Shown here: one piece after another, positions 19,241 through 27,484 of the stretch
Layout of the letters: the number at the start of each line of letters is the position of its first letter
Position numbering within the stretch: position 1 is the first letter of the stretch
NCBI GenBank assembly: GCA_025127975.1
Contig: JAHLYQ010000007.1
Span: 1-63,723 of the forward strand
Direction: 5' to 3'
DNA: 63,723 bases
Source of the DNA: Synechococcus sp. CS-1331
GTDB lineage: Bacteria > Cyanobacteriota > Cyanobacteriia > PCC-6307 > Cyanobiaceae
The notes under the pieces: generated by a model
Told to the model about the DNA's origin: nothing
The model's database searches: none
What the model saw: only the letters and a program-made list of their open reading frames with translations
Position numbers and translations under genes: made by a program

Positions 19241-19635
19241 GGGGGCAAGTTGACTGCAGAAATGATCGCAATGCGTTGGTTTGCCTGGTTGCGGGCCCAG
19301 GCGATCAGGTCTCTCAGCTCGAGGCTGAGGGGCGGCCGCCCCAATTCGGCTGCGAGCTGCTCCAGTTGGCGACCGGCCGACTCCAGTTGGCTGCTGAGAA
19401 CTTCGATGAAGGCCCTGTCCTGGGCGATCGGGGGCTGGTCTGCGGCCCAGCTGCGGATCGCCGACCGATCCGGCAGCTCGTCGCTGCCATGCTGGGTCCC
19501 ATCGGCTGCGGCAATGGCCTGCAAGGTGCGCAGTCCGTGGGCCAGCAGCCGCAGGTGGTGGCGCTCCATGGCAGGCAGCAGGGTGGATTCGAGCTCGGCC
19601 AGCTCGGCCGGGCTCAGGGGGCCGTCAGCCGCCAC
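19237..19635 (-). CDS. Conserved hypothetical protein between sufR and cpcS
   Basis: The 132-residue, largely helical product (LESTLLPAMERHHLRLLAHG, FIEVLSSQLESAGRQLEQLA) overlaps sufR by 11 bases and cpcS by 4, so it is firmly part of one transcript. No catalytic motif is apparent. Its position between the Fe-S repressor gene and a bilin lyase suggests a link between Fe-S status and phycobilisome assembly, but that is inference from layout alone. Confidence 0.7.
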   Translation of the reverse strand: MAADGPLSPAELAELESTLLPAMERHHLRLLAHGLRTLQAIAAADGTQHGSDELPDRSAIRSWAADQPPIAQDRAFIEVLSSQLESAGRQLEQLAAELGRPPLSLELRDLIAWARNQANQRIAIISAVNLPP

Positions 19636-20296
19636 TGCTGGGTATCAGGCGGAAGCCGCAGGAGTGGCCCTTCTCCAGGCGCCATTGCACCCGGTCAACC
19701 TGGCAGTCGGGAAAGGTGTGGCGGATCAGCTGCAGCTCCTGGTCGCAGATGCAGGGAAACTGCTCGGCGATGCGCATCACAGAGCAGTGAAATTCACTGA
19801 TCAGCCAGCCATCGGGGTGTTCGGGGTCTGGGCTGCACTCGGCCAGGTATCCCTCCTGGCGACGCAGCTCCACCAGCCGCTCGAGCCGTTGGGGGAGAGC
19901 CCCCTCGCCGATCCTTCCCCGGTAGGTGCCGGCCTGCTGCAGGGCCTGTTGCTCGAGCAGATTATGGAGCATTTCCGCCGGCAGGTTGCCTGCCATCGAC
20001 TGCAGCAGTCCGAGGGCAAAGTGGTCGCTGCCATCGGCAAATTGGCCCTGGCCCTTGGCTGTGAGACGCCAGAGATTGCTTGGTCTGCCCGGCCCTTCCT
20101 GGGCGGAACTGGCCTCCACCAGGCCGTCGTCTTCGAGGCTGCGCAGGTGACGGCGCATCACCTGAACCGAAACCGCCAAGTGGTCGGCCAGGTCGCCGGC
20201 GGTGGCTTCGCCCTGGCGCACCAACACGGTGAGGGCAGCCTCTCTCGTAGGAGCAGCCTCTCTGGTGGGAGCAGGGTCGGTTTGCTGGCGGGGCAT
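19625..20296 (-). CDS. sufR: SufR, Fe-S-sensing repressor of the suf operon
   Basis: SufR represses sufBCDS and its own gene when its iron-sulfur cluster is present. The N-terminal winged helix-turn-helix (GEATAGDLADHLAVSVQVMR then RHLRSLEDDGLVE) is of the DeoR/ArsR type. Toward the C-terminus the four cysteines fall exactly in C-x12-C-x13-C-x14-C spacing, starting at EFHC and ending at GHSCGF, as described for cyanobacterial SufR. The start ATG at 20296 precedes a tandem PTREAA duplication (residues 9-20). It is divergent from ftrC-sufBCDS with a shared intergenic region that carries palindromes. Confidence 0.95.
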   Translation of the reverse strand: MPRQQTDPAPTREAAPTREAALTVLVRQGEATAGDLADHLAVSVQVMRRHLRSLEDDGLVEASSAQEGPGRPSNLWRLTAKGQGQFADGSDHFALGLLQSMAGNLPAEMLHNLLEQQALQQAGTYRGRIGEGALPQRLERLVELRRQEGYLAECSPDPEHPDGWLISEFHCSVMRIAEQFPCICDQELQLIRHTFPDCQVDRVQWRLEKGHSCGFRLIPSSGG

Positions 20297-20352
20297 TTGG
20301 GGGCTGGCGCTCAGGGCTGACGCCGAACTCCATCACCATGCCACGCCCCAAC

Positions 20353-20375
20353 GGAGACTGGGGCCCCCAGTCTCC
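20353..20375. promoter_or_regulatory. Perfect GC-rich dyad in the sufR leader
   Basis: GGAGACTGGGG and CCCCAGTCTCC form a perfect 11-bp inverted repeat around a single C. It lies 57-79 bases before the sufR ATG and about 25 bases from the AT-rich palindrome. It could be a second binding site, a hairpin in the sufR leader transcript, or a barrier to read-through. The sequence gives no T-run for termination. Confidence 0.6.
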
Positions 20376-20393
20376 AGGCCCGTGCCCTAGGCT

Positions 20394-20424
20394 CGTTAGG
20401 TAACGAAACGAAGATGTTTCGTAA
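20394..20424. promoter_or_regulatory. Candidate SufR operator in the sufR / ftrC-suf intergenic region
   Basis: TAACGAAAC (20401-20409) and GTTTCGTAA (20416-20424) form an inverted repeat with a 6-base spacer (8 of 9 pairs). The core AAAC-N6-GTTT closely resembles the CAAC-N6-GTTG SufR site reported for Synechocystis. A further CGTTA arm at 20394-20398 pairs with TAACG, giving three half-sites in a row. The position between two divergent genes suits a joint operator. No clear -35/-10 boxes are seen. Binding has not been shown here. Confidence 0.7.
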
Positions 20425-20504
20425 CTGGGCTTTGAAATCGCCGTCCGGCATTCTTTCGGTCGCGTTTCCCGAGCGCGCACAGATCATCAACCCACTTTCG
20501 AGCC

Positions 20505-20873
20505 ATGTCCGACTCTGCGGCCAGCCCTGCCGCTGCCAGCTCTGCAGCTGACAGCCTTGAGGTGATTCGCAAGTTTGCTGAGACCTACGCCCAGCGCACC
20601 GGCACCTACTTCTGCAGTGATCCCGGCGTCACCGCCGTGGTGCTGGCGGGTCTGGCCAAGAACAAGGATGAGCTGGGTGGGGCCCTTTGCCCTTGTCGCC
20701 ACTACGAAGACAAGCAAGCAGAGGTCTCCCAGGCTTTCTGGAACTGCCCCTGCGTGCCGATGCGAGAACGCAAGGAATGCCACTGCATGCTCTTCCTTAC
20801 CGAAGACAACCCCTTCCGCGGGGACAAGCAGTCGATTGCCCTCGATGAAGTCAAGGCCCTTACTGCCGGCTGA
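20505..20873 (+). CDS. ftrC: Ferredoxin-thioredoxin reductase, catalytic chain
   Basis: The enzyme passes electrons from photosystem I-reduced ferredoxin to thioredoxin through a [4Fe-4S] cluster and a disulfide. The diagnostic arrangement CPC-x16-CPC-x8-CHC is complete, from PCRHYEDKQ through WNCPCVPM to KECHCMLFL. The 122 residues are the usual size. The start ([20 protein letters not shown]) has an Ala/Ser-rich leader before the conserved core. As the first gene after the SufR-site region and 14 bases from sufB, it is probably in the suf operon, which makes sense for an Fe-S enzyme. Confidence 0.95.
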   Translation: MSDSAASPAAASSAADSLEVIRKFAETYAQRTGTYFCSDPGVTAVVLAGLAKNKDELGGALCPCRHYEDKQAEVSQAFWNCPCVPMRERKECHCMLFLTEDNPFRGDKQSIALDEVKALTAG

Positions 20874-20887
20874 GTCCGCTGACCGAG

Positions 20888-22327
20888 ATGAGCACCGCAA
20901 CTGTTAGCGATCTGGTTTCGCAGCCGTATAAACACGGGTTCGTTACAGATATTGAAACCGAGAAGATTCCCAAGGGCCTCAGTGAAGACGTGGTCCGGTT
21001 GATCTCTTCCAAAAAGGATGAGCCGGAGTTTCTGCTGCGCTTTCGTTTGAGGGCATACCGCCAGTGGCTGCAGATGGCAGAGCCCGACTGGGCAGCGCTG
21101 GGCCATCCCAGGATTGATTATCAAAATATTATTTACTACGCCGCCCCCAAGCAGCAGGAAAAAAAGGCCAGCCTCGACGAGGTGGATCCCAAGCTCCTGG
21201 AAACATTTGAGAAGCTGGGTATCCCGCTCAGCGAACAGAAGCGCCTCTCCAATGTGGCGGTGGATGCGGTCTTTGACAGCGTCTCAATAGCCACCACCTA
21301 CAGGGAAAAGCTGGCGGAACATGGGGTGATTTTCTGCTCGATCAGCGAGGCGGTCAAGGACTATCCCGAGCTGGTGGAGAAATACCTGGGGTCGGTGGTG
21401 CCAGGTAATGACAATTACTTCGCGGCGCTCAATTCCGCCGTGTTTAGTGATGGCTCCTTTGTCTTCATTCCCAAGGGTGTGGAGTGCCCGATGGAGCTCT
21501 CTACTTATTTTAGGATCAATTCTGCTGACACCGGCCAGTTCGAACGCACATTGATCGTGGCCGAGGAAGGTGCCTCCGTAAGCTATCTCGAGGGATGCAC
21601 GGCGCCGATGTTTGATACCAACCAGCTCCATGCGGCGGTGGTAGAACTGGTGGTGCTAGACGATGCTTCGATCAAGTATTCAACGGTGCAAAACTGGTAT
21701 GCCGGCGATGAGAACGGCGTCGGCGGTATCTATAATTTCGTGACTAAACGCGGCCAGTGCCGTGGTGATCGCAGTCGGATCAGTTGGACCCAGGTAGAAA
21801 CGGGCTCGGCAATCACCTGGAAATATCCCAGCTGTGTTTTACAGGGAGCTGATTCGGTTGGAGAATTCTATTCCGTCGCACTTACAAATAACCATCAGCA
21901 GGCAGATACGGGCACGAAAATGATCCATGTGGGGGCCCGCACCCGCTCCACCATTGTGAGCAAGGGCATCAGTGCTGGTCACTCATCCAATAGCTACCGC
22001 GGTTTGGTCCAGATGGGGGCCAAGGCGATTGGGGCTAAGAATTACAGCCAATGCGACTCGATGTTGATCGGGGATCAGGCAGCCGCCAATACCTACCCCT
22101 ACATCCGCTCCCAGCAGCCCGACGCGGTGGTGGAGCATGAGGCCAGCACCTGTCGTATCTCCGCCGACCAACTCTTCTACCTGCAAAGCCGGGGCATTGG
22201 CTTTGAAGAGGCCGTTTCGATGATGGTGAGTGGCTTCTGCCGCGACGTGTTCAATCAGCTGCCGATGGAATTTGCCGCTGAGGCTGACAAGTTGCTTGCC
22301 CTCAAGCTCGAGGGATCAGTGGGCTGA
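20888..22327 (+). CDS. sufB: Fe-S assembly scaffold SufB
   Basis: SufB is the scaffold subunit of the SufBCD complex that builds [4Fe-4S] clusters for photosystem I and other apoproteins. Recognisable blocks are [19 protein letters not shown] near the N-terminus, [35 protein letters not shown], and the C-terminal [20 protein letters not shown] with the conserved Cys-Arg and [10 protein letters not shown]. Its 479 residues are full length. Codon choice and base composition are visibly more AT-rich than in neighbours such as sufD, which may reflect high expression or older constraint. It precedes sufC after a 57-base pyrimidine-rich gap. Confidence 0.97.
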   Translation: MSTATVSDLVSQPYKHGFVTDIETEKIPKGLSEDVVRLISSKKDEPEFLLRFRLRAYRQWLQMAEPDWAALGHPRIDYQNIIYYAAPKQQEKKASLDEVDPKLLETFEKLGIPLSEQKRLSNVAVDAVFDSVSIATTYREKLAEHGVIFCSISEAVKDYPELVEKYLGSVVPGNDNYFAALNSAVFSDGSFVFIPKGVECPMELSTYFRINSADTGQFERTLIVAEEGASVSYLEGCTAPMFDTNQLHAAVVELVVLDDASIKYSTVQNWYAGDENGVGGIYNFVTKRGQCRGDRSRISWTQVETGSAITWKYPSCVLQGADSVGEFYSVALTNNHQQADTGTKMIHVGARTRSTIVSKGISAGHSSNSYRGLVQMGAKAIGAKNYSQCDSMLIGDQAAANTYPYIRSQQPDAVVEHEASTCRISADQLFYLQSRGIGFEEAVSMMVSGFCRDVFNQLPMEFAAEADKLLALKLEGSVG

Positions 22328-22384
22328 ATTTTCCTGGTTATTTATTTACTCCTATCTATTCCTTTCCCTTCCTATTGCCACGCT

Positions 22385-23158
22385 GTGATTCGCCCCGACG
22401 CCCCACTGTTGCTTGAGATCCGTGATCTCCATGCCCGTGTGGAGGATCAACCGATCCTCAAGGGTGTCAACCTCTCGGTGCGTGCCGGTGAAATTCATGC
22501 GGTGATGGGCCGCAACGGCAGCGGTAAGAGCACCCTTTCCAAGCTGCTGGCCGGCCACCCCGCCTACAGCGTGACCGGCGGCAGCGTGCTCTTTCGGGGG
22601 CAGGACCTGCTGGCGCTCCAACCGGAGCAGCGGGCCAGGATTGGCGTGTTCCTGGGCTTTCAGTATCCGGTGGAGATCCCCGGGGTCAGCAACCTGGAAT
22701 TTTTGCGGGTGGCGACCAATGCCCGCCGGGTCGAGAGGGGCGACGAGGAGCTCGATACCTTCGCCTTTGAGGATCTGGTGCGCGAGCGGTTGAAGCTTGT
22801 TCAGATGGATCCTGCCTTCCTGGAGCGCTCGGTGAATGAGGGTTTCTCAGGGGGCGAGAAGAAGCGCAATGAAATCCTGCAGATGGCGCTACTCGAGCCG
22901 CTTGTGGCGATCCTCGATGAAACCGATTCCGGCCTCGACATCGACGCCCTGCGGATAGTGGCTGGGGGGGTCTGCCAGCTGGCCGGCCCCGACAACGCCA
23001 CCCTGCTGATCACCCACTACCAGCGCCTGCTGGATCTGATCACTCCCGACTACGTGCACGTGATGGCCGCCGGCCGGATCCTGCGCACCGGCGGCAAGGA
23101 GCTGGCCGTTGAACTGGAGCGCAGCGGCTACGACTGGGTGGACCAGGAGGTGGCCTGA
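22385..23158 (+). CDS. sufC: Fe-S assembly ATPase SufC
   Basis: SufC is the ABC-type ATPase that drives conformational change of SufB/SufD. The product starts at GTG (22385), has Walker [15 protein letters not shown], signature [14 protein letters not shown], Walker [12 protein letters not shown] and switch His in [10 protein letters not shown]. Its 257 residues are normal. The last base of its stop codon is in the sufD start codon (TGATG overlap at 23158), so sufC and sufD are translationally coupled. Confidence 0.97.
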   Translation: MIRPDAPLLLEIRDLHARVEDQPILKGVNLSVRAGEIHAVMGRNGSGKSTLSKLLAGHPAYSVTGGSVLFRGQDLLALQPEQRARIGVFLGFQYPVEIPGVSNLEFLRVATNARRVERGDEELDTFAFEDLVRERLKLVQMDPAFLERSVNEGFSGGEKKRNEILQMALLEPLVAILDETDSGLDIDALRIVAGGVCQLAGPDNATLLITHYQRLLDLITPDYVHVMAAGRILRTGGKELAVELERSGYDWVDQEVA

Positions 23159-24270
23159 TGCCCGCTTTGGCCCTGCCGAAAACCGCCGCCTGGCTGGCCG
23201 AGCTGGCGGGCGAGCCCCTGCCGGGCCGCCGTCAGGAAGATTGGCGCTTCACCGATCTCGCCCCGCTGCAGGCCGTTGCCGCCGAGCTGTGGTCGGGGCC
23301 CGATCCCTTCAGCCAGTGCAGCCTGCCCGGGGGAATCAGCCGGATCGCTCCCGCGCAGGCCCAGCTGCTGCTGGATCAGGGTCTGCAAGCCACCGGCAGT
23401 TCTACCGCTTGGCCGGTGCGGCTCAACCGGGGCGCGTCTCCCCACTTTCTCGCCCTGCGGGTGAGCGGCTCAGTCGAGCCCCTGCAGCTGACTTTCGATG
23501 CGGCCGCAGGCCAGGGCCTGCTGGCCCTGCAGCTGCTGCTGGTGCTCGAGCCGGGGGCCAGCCTGGAGCTGTTGCTGCATCACGGGTCGCGAGCAGCCAA
23601 TGCCACCAGCTTGGTGACGGTGGCCCAGCTGGGCCAAGGGGCCAAGCTCAACCTTGGCGTGCTGGCTCCCGGGGACGCCCGCGCCAGCCTGCTCAGCCAC
23701 CTGGCCATCAGCCAGGCCCCCGCCAGTGAGCTGCAGCTCACCACCGCCGTGGGGGGCTGGGCCCTGAGCCGATTCGAGCCCCGCATCTGCCAGAGCGAAG
23801 GTGCGGCCCTCACCCGCCTTCGGGCCCTGCAGTTGGTGGCTGGCCAGGAGCTGGCCGATACCCATAGCCAGGTGCAATTCAACGGACCAGATGGCCAGCT
23901 CGACCAGCTCCACAAGGTGGTGGCCGATGGTGCTGGCCGCAGTGTCTTTAACGGCGCCGTGCGGGTGCCGCGCAGCGCCCAGCGCACCAACGCCGCCCAG
24001 CTCAGCCGCAGCCTGCTGCTCTCGGATCGGGCCCGGGTGGACACCAAGCCCGAGCTTGAGATCGTCGCCGACGACGTGAAGTGTGCCCACGGCGCCACCG
24101 TCAGCCGACTGCAGCAAAATGAGCTTTTCTATCTGCAAAGTCGGGGCATCGCCGTCGACCAAGCCTCCCGGCTTCTCTTGCGGGGCTACTGCGATGAGGT
24201 GTTGCGTGAGCTGCCTGCCGCCGCGGCTTCTGCCCATCCCCTCCAGCTCCTGCTGCGGGAGCGCCCATGA
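23158..24270 (+). CDS. sufD: Fe-S assembly protein SufD
   Basis: SufD is the paralogue of SufB that completes the SufBC2D complex and is needed for iron delivery. The N-terminus ends in GRRQEDWRFTDLAPLQ, a conserved SufD feature (WRxTD). The right-handed beta-helix core follows, and the C-terminal domain contains KCAHGATVSRLQQNELFYLQ followed by SRGIAVDQASRLLLRG. The length of 370 residues is slightly short but complete. It overlaps sufC by one base and sufS by four (ATGA). Confidence 0.95.
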   Translation: MPALALPKTAAWLAELAGEPLPGRRQEDWRFTDLAPLQAVAAELWSGPDPFSQCSLPGGISRIAPAQAQLLLDQGLQATGSSTAWPVRLNRGASPHFLALRVSGSVEPLQLTFDAAAGQGLLALQLLLVLEPGASLELLLHHGSRAANATSLVTVAQLGQGAKLNLGVLAPGDARASLLSHLAISQAPASELQLTTAVGGWALSRFEPRICQSEGAALTRLRALQLVAGQELADTHSQVQFNGPDGQLDQLHKVVADGAGRSVFNGAVRVPRSAQRTNAAQLSRSLLLSDRARVDTKPELEIVADDVKCAHGATVSRLQQNELFYLQSRGIAVDQASRLLLRGYCDEVLRELPAAAASAHPLQLLLRERP

Positions 24271-25580
24271 CCATGACCGCCTCCCCGCTGACCCCAGCCT
24301 CTACCACTCCCGGGCTGGCCCAATCCCTGCCCCCGGCGGAAAATCTGGCGGCCCTGACCCGCCCCGATTTCCCCCTGCTGGCCCAGACGGCCTGCCTGGG
24401 TCAGCCGCTGATCTACCTGGATTACGCCGCCACCAGCCAGAAGCCGCGCCAGGTGCTGGCGGCCCTGCAGCACTACTACGACCACGACAACGCCAATGTC
24501 CACCGCGGCGCCCACCAGCTCAGCGCCCGCGCCACCGAGGGCTTTGAGGCTGCCCGGGCCAAGGTTGCCGCCTTCATAGGTGCGGCGAGTGCGCGGGAGA
24601 TCGTGTTCACCCGCAACGCCAGCGAGGCGATCAACCTGGTGGCCCGCAGCTGGGGCGATGCCAATCTCGGCCCCGGCGATGAGGTGCTGCTCACGGTGAT
24701 GGAGCACCACTCCAACCTGGTGCCCTGGCAGTTGCTGGCGGCCCGCACCGGCTGCGTGCTGCGTCACGCCGGCCTCACCGAAACCGGCGAGCTCGATCTT
24801 GACGATCTGCGCAGCCAGATCACTGAGCGCACCAAGCTGGTGAGCCTGGTGCAGGTGAGCAACACCCTCGGCTGCCTCAACCCGATCGAGCAGGTGGCGT
24901 CTCTGGCCCACGCCGCCGGCGCCCTGGTGCTGGTGGATGCCTGCCAGAGCCTGCCCCACCTGCCGCTGAATGTGGCGGCCCTCGGCGCCGACTTCCTGGT
25001 GGGCAGTTCCCACAAGCTGTGCGGCCCCACCGGCATGGGCTTCCTCTGGGCCCGCGAGGCCCTGCTGGAGGCCATGCCCCCTTTCCTGGGCGGCGGCGAA
25101 ATGATCCAGGACGTGTATTTGGATCACAGCAGCTGGGCCGAGCTGCCCCATAAATTCGAGGCCGGCACACCGGCGATCGCTGAGGCGATCGGCATGGGTG
25201 CCGCCCTCGACTACCTCAGTGCCCTGGGCATCGAACGTATCCATGCCTGGGAGCAGCTGCTCACCCGCCAGTTGTTTGAGCGCCTGCAGGCGATCGAGGG
25301 GGTGCGGATCCTGGGCCCTACCCCCGAGCAACAACCCGACCGCGGCGCCCTGGCGGCCTTTACCGTCGACGGGTTGCATGCCAACGACATAGCTGCCCTG
25401 CTCGATTCAGCCGGCATCTGCATTCGCAGCGGCCACCACTGCACCCAGCCCCTGCACCGCCTCTACGGCATCCCGGGCTCAGCCCGCGCCAGCCTGGGCT
25501 TCACCACCACCCCTGAAGAGATCGATCGCTTCGCTGAGGAACTGGAGGGCACGATCGCCTTCCTGCGCGAGCACAGCTAG
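24267..25580 (+). CDS. sufS: Group II cysteine desulfurase SufS
   Basis: SufS releases sulfur from cysteine as a persulfide for cluster building, using PLP. Visible landmarks are YLDYAATSQKPRQVL near residue 50, NVHRGAHQLSARATEG, the PLP-lysine in VGSSHKLCGPTGMGFLW, and the active-site cysteine in RSGHHCTQPLHR. Its 437 residues are normal for a type with an N-terminal extension. The start at 24267 (MTMTASPLTPASTTPG) gives the ATGA overlap with sufD. No sufE is in the window, so a partner elsewhere is assumed. Confidence 0.97.
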   Translation: MTMTASPLTPASTTPGLAQSLPPAENLAALTRPDFPLLAQTACLGQPLIYLDYAATSQKPRQVLAALQHYYDHDNANVHRGAHQLSARATEGFEAARAKVAAFIGAASAREIVFTRNASEAINLVARSWGDANLGPGDEVLLTVMEHHSNLVPWQLLAARTGCVLRHAGLTETGELDLDDLRSQITERTKLVSLVQVSNTLGCLNPIEQVASLAHAAGALVLVDACQSLPHLPLNVAALGADFLVGSSHKLCGPTGMGFLWAREALLEAMPPFLGGGEMIQDVYLDHSSWAELPHKFEAGTPAIAEAIGMGAALDYLSALGIERIHAWEQLLTRQLFERLQAIEGVRILGPTPEQQPDRGALAAFTVDGLHANDIAALLDSAGICIRSGHHCTQPLHRLYGIPGSARASLGFTTTPEEIDRFAEELEGTIAFLREHS

Positions 25581-26291
25581 CTAGGCCGGCGTCAGCAGAG
25601 CCAGGGCTTCAGCCTTGTCGGGTCCAGCCCAAATCCAGGAAAGGGTCCAGCCCTGGTTGCGGGCTGTGGTTCCGATCGCTTCGCGGTCAGCGGGCAGGTC
25701 GAAGTTGCTCACGTGGAAGCAGGCATGGGCCAGTTGCTGCAGCTCGAGAGCAGTCCCCCAGAGGTTGGTCATCCGTTGGGTGTAGCGCAGTCGAAAGTCG
25801 TCAACCGTTTCACCGGGTTCCCGAAAAATGTCCGCCCAGAGAAAAATGCCACTGGGGCTGATTTTCCGGCGGGCCCCTGCCAGGAAGGCCTCTTGGCTCT
25901 TTCCATCCAGGTGGTGGATGGCGAAGGAGGAATAGAGGATGTCCACCGGATTGGTTTGTGGCGTTGCCGCCGTGGCCCACTCCAGCAGGTCAGCCTGGAT
26001 CCAGTCACATGGGTAGGGCACCTCCCCCAGGGCTTTTGCAGCCAGGGGCAGCACGCTGCTGGCCTGATCCATACCCAGGAGTGAACCGAGGGGGAGGTCC
26101 CGCAGCACTGCTGCCAGGGGGTCGGCATCGCCACAGCCCAGGTCTACAAAGTGGGGGCGGTGCCCAGCTGGGGCGCTATTGAAGTAGTGCTTGAGAACCT
26201 GCTCCACCGACCCAACCAGGGCCCGATGGTGCATGAAATCGTGTTGCACGATTGTTTTATAGGTGCTCCATTGGTTTTCAAAGAAGTCCAT
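25581..26291 (-). CDS. SAM-dependent methyltransferase
   Basis: The product is a 236-residue class I methyltransferase: motif I FVDLGCGDADPLAAVLRD, an acidic residue after GSLLGMDQAS, and IQADLLEWA at motif II/III. The N-terminus (MDFFENQWSTYKTIVQHDFM) has a helical cap typical of small-molecule methyltransferases, with HHLDGKSQ after the fourth strand. The substrate is unknown. The gene is convergent with sufS, touching its stop, and divergent from the DUF1543 gene. Confidence 0.8.
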   Translation of the reverse strand: MDFFENQWSTYKTIVQHDFMHHRALVGSVEQVLKHYFNSAPAGHRPHFVDLGCGDADPLAAVLRDLPLGSLLGMDQASSVLPLAAKALGEVPYPCDWIQADLLEWATAATPQTNPVDILYSSFAIHHLDGKSQEAFLAGARRKISPSGIFLWADIFREPGETVDDFRLRYTQRMTNLWGTALELQQLAHACFHVSNFDLPADREAIGTTARNQGWTLSWIWAGPDKAEALALLTPA

Positions 26292-26350
26292 GGGCGCTCG
26301 GCAACCTGTTCATTGTGCTCGCCATAGGCTGGAAAAACGTCCGAGTCCCG

Positions 26351-26890
26351 ATGGCGACGCGCAACGCCCCAAGTCTGTTTCTGGTGGTGCTGGGTGGCCG
26401 TGCACCGGGCTGTCACATCGAGCTCCACGACGTGCGTTTCGTGGCCGGCGCCACGATCGAAGCGGCGCTTCCAGAGTTGCGGAGGCAGTGGTTCGGGAGG
26501 CGTGAGGGCCTGCACCTGGACAGCTACATGGCGGTGCGAGCGGTGGATGGCTTCGCGGTTAGCCTCAGGCGCGAGCCGTCCGCGCCCCGGCCCGAGCGGC
26601 TCTGGTTTGTAAACCTGGGCGCCTACCGCCCTGATTCGCTGGCGGAGCTGCACCACTTCGGCCTGGTGGTGGCCCGCTCACCCCAGGCGGCCAAGGCGGC
26701 GGCCAAGCGCCAGTGGCTGCGCGGCGCCCTGCAGCAGCACAAGGACGATCTGGTGGGCGTAGACGACTGCCTGGCGATCGAGCAGTTGGAGCTGCTGGGC
26801 GGCGAGCGCTGGCACGTGCAGCTGGAGCCCCACCCGGAGGGCCTGAGCCAGAGCCAGGTGCCGGATTGGTTTGGCTACCGGCCGATTTGA
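26351..26890 (+). CDS. DUF1543 protein
   Basis: I chose the ATG at 26351 (MATRNAPSLFLVVLGGRAPG) because the longer frame overlaps the divergent methyltransferase and is unconserved. The product of 179 residues has the DUF1543 pattern: LFLVVLGGRAPGCHIELHDV, then FVAGATIEAALPELRRQWFG and the second half beginning ERLWFVNLGAYRPDSLAEL. The repeated hydrophobic strand pairs suggest two copies of the domain. The role is unknown. Distribution in bacteria is wide but patchy. Confidence 0.8.
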   Translation: MATRNAPSLFLVVLGGRAPGCHIELHDVRFVAGATIEAALPELRRQWFGRREGLHLDSYMAVRAVDGFAVSLRREPSAPRPERLWFVNLGAYRPDSLAELHHFGLVVARSPQAAKAAAKRQWLRGALQQHKDDLVGVDDCLAIEQLELLGGERWHVQLEPHPEGLSQSQVPDWFGYRPI

Positions 26891-26938
26891 GCTGATTGGG
26901 GCCGCTGCAGCGCTCGCAGCAGCAGGCAGACTGATTTC

Positions 26939-27283
26939 ATGACCGCAAGCGCCATTACGTCTGTTGTCGATCCTCGGATTCTTCAGATCGCGGCTGCGAT
27001 TCGGGCGGAGATCCCCTACTCGGACGTGCGCCTGTTCGGATCGCGGGCTCGAGGGACGGGGCGCCCAGATTCCGATGCAGATCTGTTGATAATCGTCCCG
27101 GATGCCTGGCTGGCGCAGCACAGCCGGCTTGTGGTTATCGGTCGGCTGAGCCGAAAGCTTTCGAGCCACAGCCTGCCTCTTGATCTACTGCTGTACTCCC
27201 AGAGTGAGGTGGCTGCTCGTCGCGACTGTCGTCAGGCGGTGACCACGGTGGCTTGCCGTGAGGGGATAGTGCTCGATGGCTGA
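26939..27283 (+). CDS. MNT-type nucleotidyltransferase, antitoxin-like
   Basis: The 114-residue product is a minimal nucleotidyltransferase with the active-site signature LFGSRARGTGRPDSDADLLI (GS-x10-DxD). MNT proteins commonly serve as the antitoxin partner of HEPN toxins; they detoxify by AMPylating the HEPN protein or by binding it. The start ATG is at 26939, and the last 8 bases overlap a following short HEPN remnant, which confirms the pair. The MNT gene seems intact while its partner is truncated. Confidence 0.85.
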   Translation: MTASAITSVVDPRILQIAAAIRAEIPYSDVRLFGSRARGTGRPDSDADLLIIVPDAWLAQHSRLVVIGRLSRKLSSHSLPLDLLLYSQSEVAARRDCRQAVTTVACREGIVLDG

Positions 27284-27431
27284 ATATGAGAGCCTCACCG
27301 AGCTCAACTTCTTTGCAGTGCAATTGCGTTACGACGATGAACTTGAGGTTGAGTCCCCCGATTGGCTGGCCTGCTTGGCGCTGGTCGCAAACCTGTTGCG
27401 GCAGGTGGAGGAGCCTTGGCCTGGGGTTTGA
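27276..27431 (+). pseudogene. Truncated HEPN-domain protein
   Basis: A 51-codon frame from the ATG at 27276 to the TGA at 27429-27431 reads AEYESLTELNFFAVQLRYDD followed by ALVANLLRQVEE. This matches the C-terminal helices of a HEPN domain (LTxxxxxxRYD), whose full length is about 110-140 residues. The N-terminal helices and the RNase motif are missing, so it cannot be a full HEPN toxin. It overlaps the MNT gene by 8 bases. A small coupled peptide role cannot be excluded. Confidence 0.6.
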
Positions 27432-27484
27432 ATTCAAAACGCCTCCAGGGATGATCAAGGGCTGATCTCGCAAGTCCCGCGCCC

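Noticed and set aside
22328..22384. Pyrimidine-rich gap between sufB and sufC as a terminator or promoter
   Set aside because: No stem-loop and no -10/-35 spacing is visible; it looks like a plain spacer within the operon.
24186..25379. 397-residue open frame antisense to sufS
   Set aside because: sufS is certain; the shadow product is low complexity and without family features.
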